NCBI GenBank assembly: GCA_023390655.1
Contig: JAEWCL010000006.1
Span: forward strand, 124,001-188,000
Length of the DNA: 64,000 nucleotides
From: Bacillota bacterium
GTDB lineage: Bacteria; Bacillota; Clostridia; Christensenellales; CAG-138
Reading direction: 5' to 3'
Under the pieces are notes generated by a model. It had not been told where the DNA came from. It ran no database searches and saw only the letters and a list, made by a program, of their open reading frames with translations. A program made the position numbers and the translations under genes. Below, one piece after another: positions 62,120-64,000 of this stretch (position 1 is the first letter of the stretch; every line of letters begins with the position of its first letter).

Positions 62120-63755
62120 CCCTGATCACCACGCGGTCGTTCGCTTGTATGTACTTATTGCTGCTTAGGATAATTTGGTCGCCGCCCGAGAGCGCCCCAT
62201 CTACTGCGGCATAATTCTCATCGTGAAAAAGCAGCGTGACATCGACGCGTATGGCAATCATTTGCATGCCAAGCACGGTCTCTTGTTCCCCCAGGGTCAG
62301 CACGTAATATTTGCCGCTACCATCCTCGCGCAGCGCCTCAATGGGAACGCGGATGTTCTGTTTTGCCGTCTTTTTCTCAATTATGTAGTCCTGCGTGCCG
62401 CCAAACGTTTGGATCTCCTGATTCTTTGAAACGCAGATCAGGCTGCAGGTCCCGGATGCATCCGGCGCGCTAATCTCTGAGACGGCCAGTTTTTCCTTTT
62501 GCGCCTCGCCGTCCTTCATCAGCGTAACGACATCCCCTACGGAGACGCTTTGCGCCTGTTCGGAAGATAGCTCGACTTGAAACACAAGCCCCTCCGTTGC
62601 AAGCGTTACGGCGGTCTCGCCCGTTGTGAGGGCTCCTGCCGCAACATCTATGCCCGTCACCATGCCGCTCATCGCAGAATATACGGTACCACCCTGATCA
62701 AGCAATGCTGAGAGTGCATCGTACTTCTCCTGCTCCCGTTCCATATTCAGCATAATGCTGTCTATCTGATATCCAATATTCTTGCTGGTGTCGCCGTCGT
62801 TTTTCCGCGCCTGCTCATAATTGAACTGCGCGGTCTCCACAGCGCGTTCTGCCGCGGAGATTGCGTCGCGATAGGCGGCGAGCTCCGAAGTAAAATCATA
62901 GGTTCCGTTTTGTATGCGGCGCCAATCGGTTTCCGCCTGCTGCACCTTTCGCAGCGGCTCGGCGAGCGCGGCATCCCAATCCCCGATCAGCTGCGTAAGC
63001 GCTGCTTTTGATGCGTCTAGTGCTGCCTGTGTAGCCGGGTCGCTTGGGTCGAGCGCAGCTTCGGCCGCGGCTACCTCCCGCTCCGCGGCGGAAACCTCGG
63101 CGTCTCGGCGCGTAGCCTGTGCCTGGTGGGTGAAGAGTGCATCCTCGTACGCTTTGCGTTTATCCGCCGCAATCTGTGAGGCTGCATGATCAAGCTTTCC
63201 CTGTGCAGTTTGCAGCTCCTCTCTTGCCTGGGAAAGTGTAAATGCGGCACTTTGGGCGGATTCGTTCTGCCCGATTTTCAGTTCCTTGATTTGCAGCTTA
63301 TACTGCTCAATCTTCAAGGACAAGTCGGCCTGCGCGGCCTGAATGGATGAAAGCTCATACGAATAAAGCGCATCGCCTTCGCGCACCTCCATACCGGTAT
63401 GTACAAATAGCGCTTCCACGCGTAATCCTTCATATTCCGGACGCTGTTGCCGGGCATTTGCGGCGGTCCAAATCCCGTTGCCGGAAATGCTCTGGTCAAT
63501 CATGCCGCCGGATATGCCTTTTACGGAAACTTTCGCAAGAAGCGCCTCGCTTGCGGCGCGGGAAAGGAATGTCAGCGCCAGCATAACTGTAAAAAACCAA
63601 ATAAGCCCCCGCTTTGCGTGCTGGGAAACGGTGCGCTTTTTCCGTTCCGGTTCCCTTAGAAGCTGCGCTTTTATATATCCGATAAACGTATTTTGAGGCT
63701 TATAGGCGGCGTATTCCGACGAGCCTGTTTTTTCAATCATTTCTGCTTTTTCCAT
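62112..63755 (-). CDS. HlyD/RND-adaptor-like membrane fusion protein
   Basis: A 547-residue adaptor: cytoplasmic N-terminus (1-48), one membrane helix (about 50-68), a biotinyl-lipoyl-like half-motif, a long coiled coil rich in Ala/Glu/Gln (about 135-350), then the second lipoyl half (GGTVYSAMSGMVTGIDVAAG) and beta-barrel domains. Such proteins link ABC exporters to the exterior. It starts 3 bases after the stop of a sugar-type ABC permease gene, an unusual neighbour for an adaptor. Confidence 0.82.
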   Translation of the reverse strand: MEKAEMIEKTGSSEYAAYKPQNTFIGYIKAQLLREPERKKRTVSQHAKRGLIWFFTVMLALTFLSRAASEALLAKVSVKGISGGMIDQSISGNGIWTAANARQQRPEYEGLRVEALFVHTGMEVREGDALYSYELSSIQAAQADLSLKIEQYKLQIKELKIGQNESAQSAAFTLSQAREELQTAQGKLDHAASQIAADKRKAYEDALFTHQAQATRRDAEVSAAEREVAAAEAALDPSDPATQAALDASKAALTQLIGDWDAALAEPLRKVQQAETDWRRIQNGTYDFTSELAAYRDAISAAERAVETAQFNYEQARKNDGDTSKNIGYQIDSIMLNMEREQEKYDALSALLDQGGTVYSAMSGMVTGIDVAAGALTTGETAVTLATEGLVFQVELSSEQAQSVSVGDVVTLMKDGEAQKEKLAVSEISAPDASGTCSLICVSKNQEIQTFGGTQDYIIEKKTAKQNIRVPIEALREDGSGKYYVLTLGEQETVLGMQMIAIRVDVTLLFHDENYAAVDGALSGGDQIILSSNKYIQANDRVVIRDD

Positions 63756-63758
63756 GCA

Positions 63759-64000
63759 CTACTCCTTCAAACCGGAGGCAATAATGCCTTGTTCTAAATA
63801 TTGCTGCCCATACAGAAACACCAGCGCGGCGGGCAAAAGCGTGATCAGCGCGCAGACAAACGTAATGCCCGCATTCCCCAGTGTCGTTTCGGGTAAAAAG
63901 ATGGATAACGGGTACAGGGAAATGGCTTTTAAAAACGTAACCGGCTGTTCCACCGCGTTCCAGCATTCCACAAATCCCAGCAGCGCCGCCGATAGCACGC
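63759..64000 (-). CDS. carbohydrate ABC transporter permease, C-terminal part
   Basis: The frame runs off the right end of the window, so only about the last 80 residues are visible. They show hydrophobic helices and the MalG/AraQ-type C-terminus (LYGQQYLEQGIIASGLKE), with a loop (ETTLGNAGITFVCALITLLPAAL) typical of permeases for extracellular sugars. It is upstream of, and co-transcribed with, the HlyD-type gene. Confidence 0.75.
   Translation of the reverse strand, partial: VLSAALLGFVECWNAVEQPVTFLKAISLYPLSIFLPETTLGNAGITFVCALITLLPAALVFLYGQQYLEQGIIASGLKE

Overview
The window looks like chromosome of a GC-rich anaerobic member of the Clostridia (Bacillota). Supporting signs are strong AGGAGG-type ribosome binding sites, perfect TTGACA/TATAAT promoters, a T-box leader, GatCAB-type amidotransferase, the DapL route to diaminopimelate, a cobalamin-dependent methionine synthase split from its activation domain, and lipoprotein-dependent BMP-family ABC importers. 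The order Christensenellales is a possibility, but I cannot prove it. No rRNA, tRNA, CRISPR array or prophage was seen, and most genes lie on the minus strand.

Layout. 0-6 kb: a phosphate carrier (Pit plus its DUF47 partner), a KimA-like potassium/APC transporter, a GNAT acetyltransferase and a TSUP exporter. 5.8-16.5 kb: an arginine block read leftward, argC-argJ-argB-argD-argF then carA-carB, with ArgR-type boxes around a near-consensus promoter; carB is fused in frame to a diaminopimelate epimerase domain. 16.6-25.5 kb: a nitroreductase, a methionine operon (metY-metA-metF-activation protein-metH) behind a methionine-rich leader peptide and an intrinsic terminator, and gdhA. 25.8-31.3 kb: an aspS-gatC fusion with gatA and gatB behind a T-box. 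31.8-38.7 kb: trpS, a four-helix-bundle cassette between inverted repeats, galM, dapL, a small secreted protein, a methionine gamma-lyase-like enzyme and a second GNAT protein.

38.7-47.4 kb is an eight-gene operon: a BMP-type nucleoside importer followed by a nucleoside deaminase, a 6-oxopurine nucleoside phosphorylase, a MtnA-like isomerase and a class II aldolase. Together they would import or collect 5'-deoxyadenosine or 5'-methylthioadenosine and cut the sugar to DHAP plus an aldehyde (a deaminase-first DHAP shunt), with a divergent DeoR-family repressor. 48.7-60.2 kb is a GntR-controlled purine-base operon (adenine deaminase, xanthine dehydrogenase Mo, FAD and FeS subunits, a second BMP importer, a guanine-deaminase-like protein) that could use the hypoxanthine released by the first operon. 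60.9-64 kb holds the end of another operon: a sugar-type ABC permease (cut by the window end), an HlyD-type adaptor and a MacB-like membrane protein.

A shared theme is sulfur, methionine and S-adenosylmethionine by-products: methionine synthesis, methanethiol release (MGL), methanethiol re-use (MetY) and removal of SAM-derived nucleosides all sit within 30 kb. The most notable items are the methionine leader peptide attenuator, the CarB-DapF fusion with an altered epimerase active site, the AspRS-GatC fusion under an apparent Asn T-box, and the nucleoside-importing DHAP-shunt operon.
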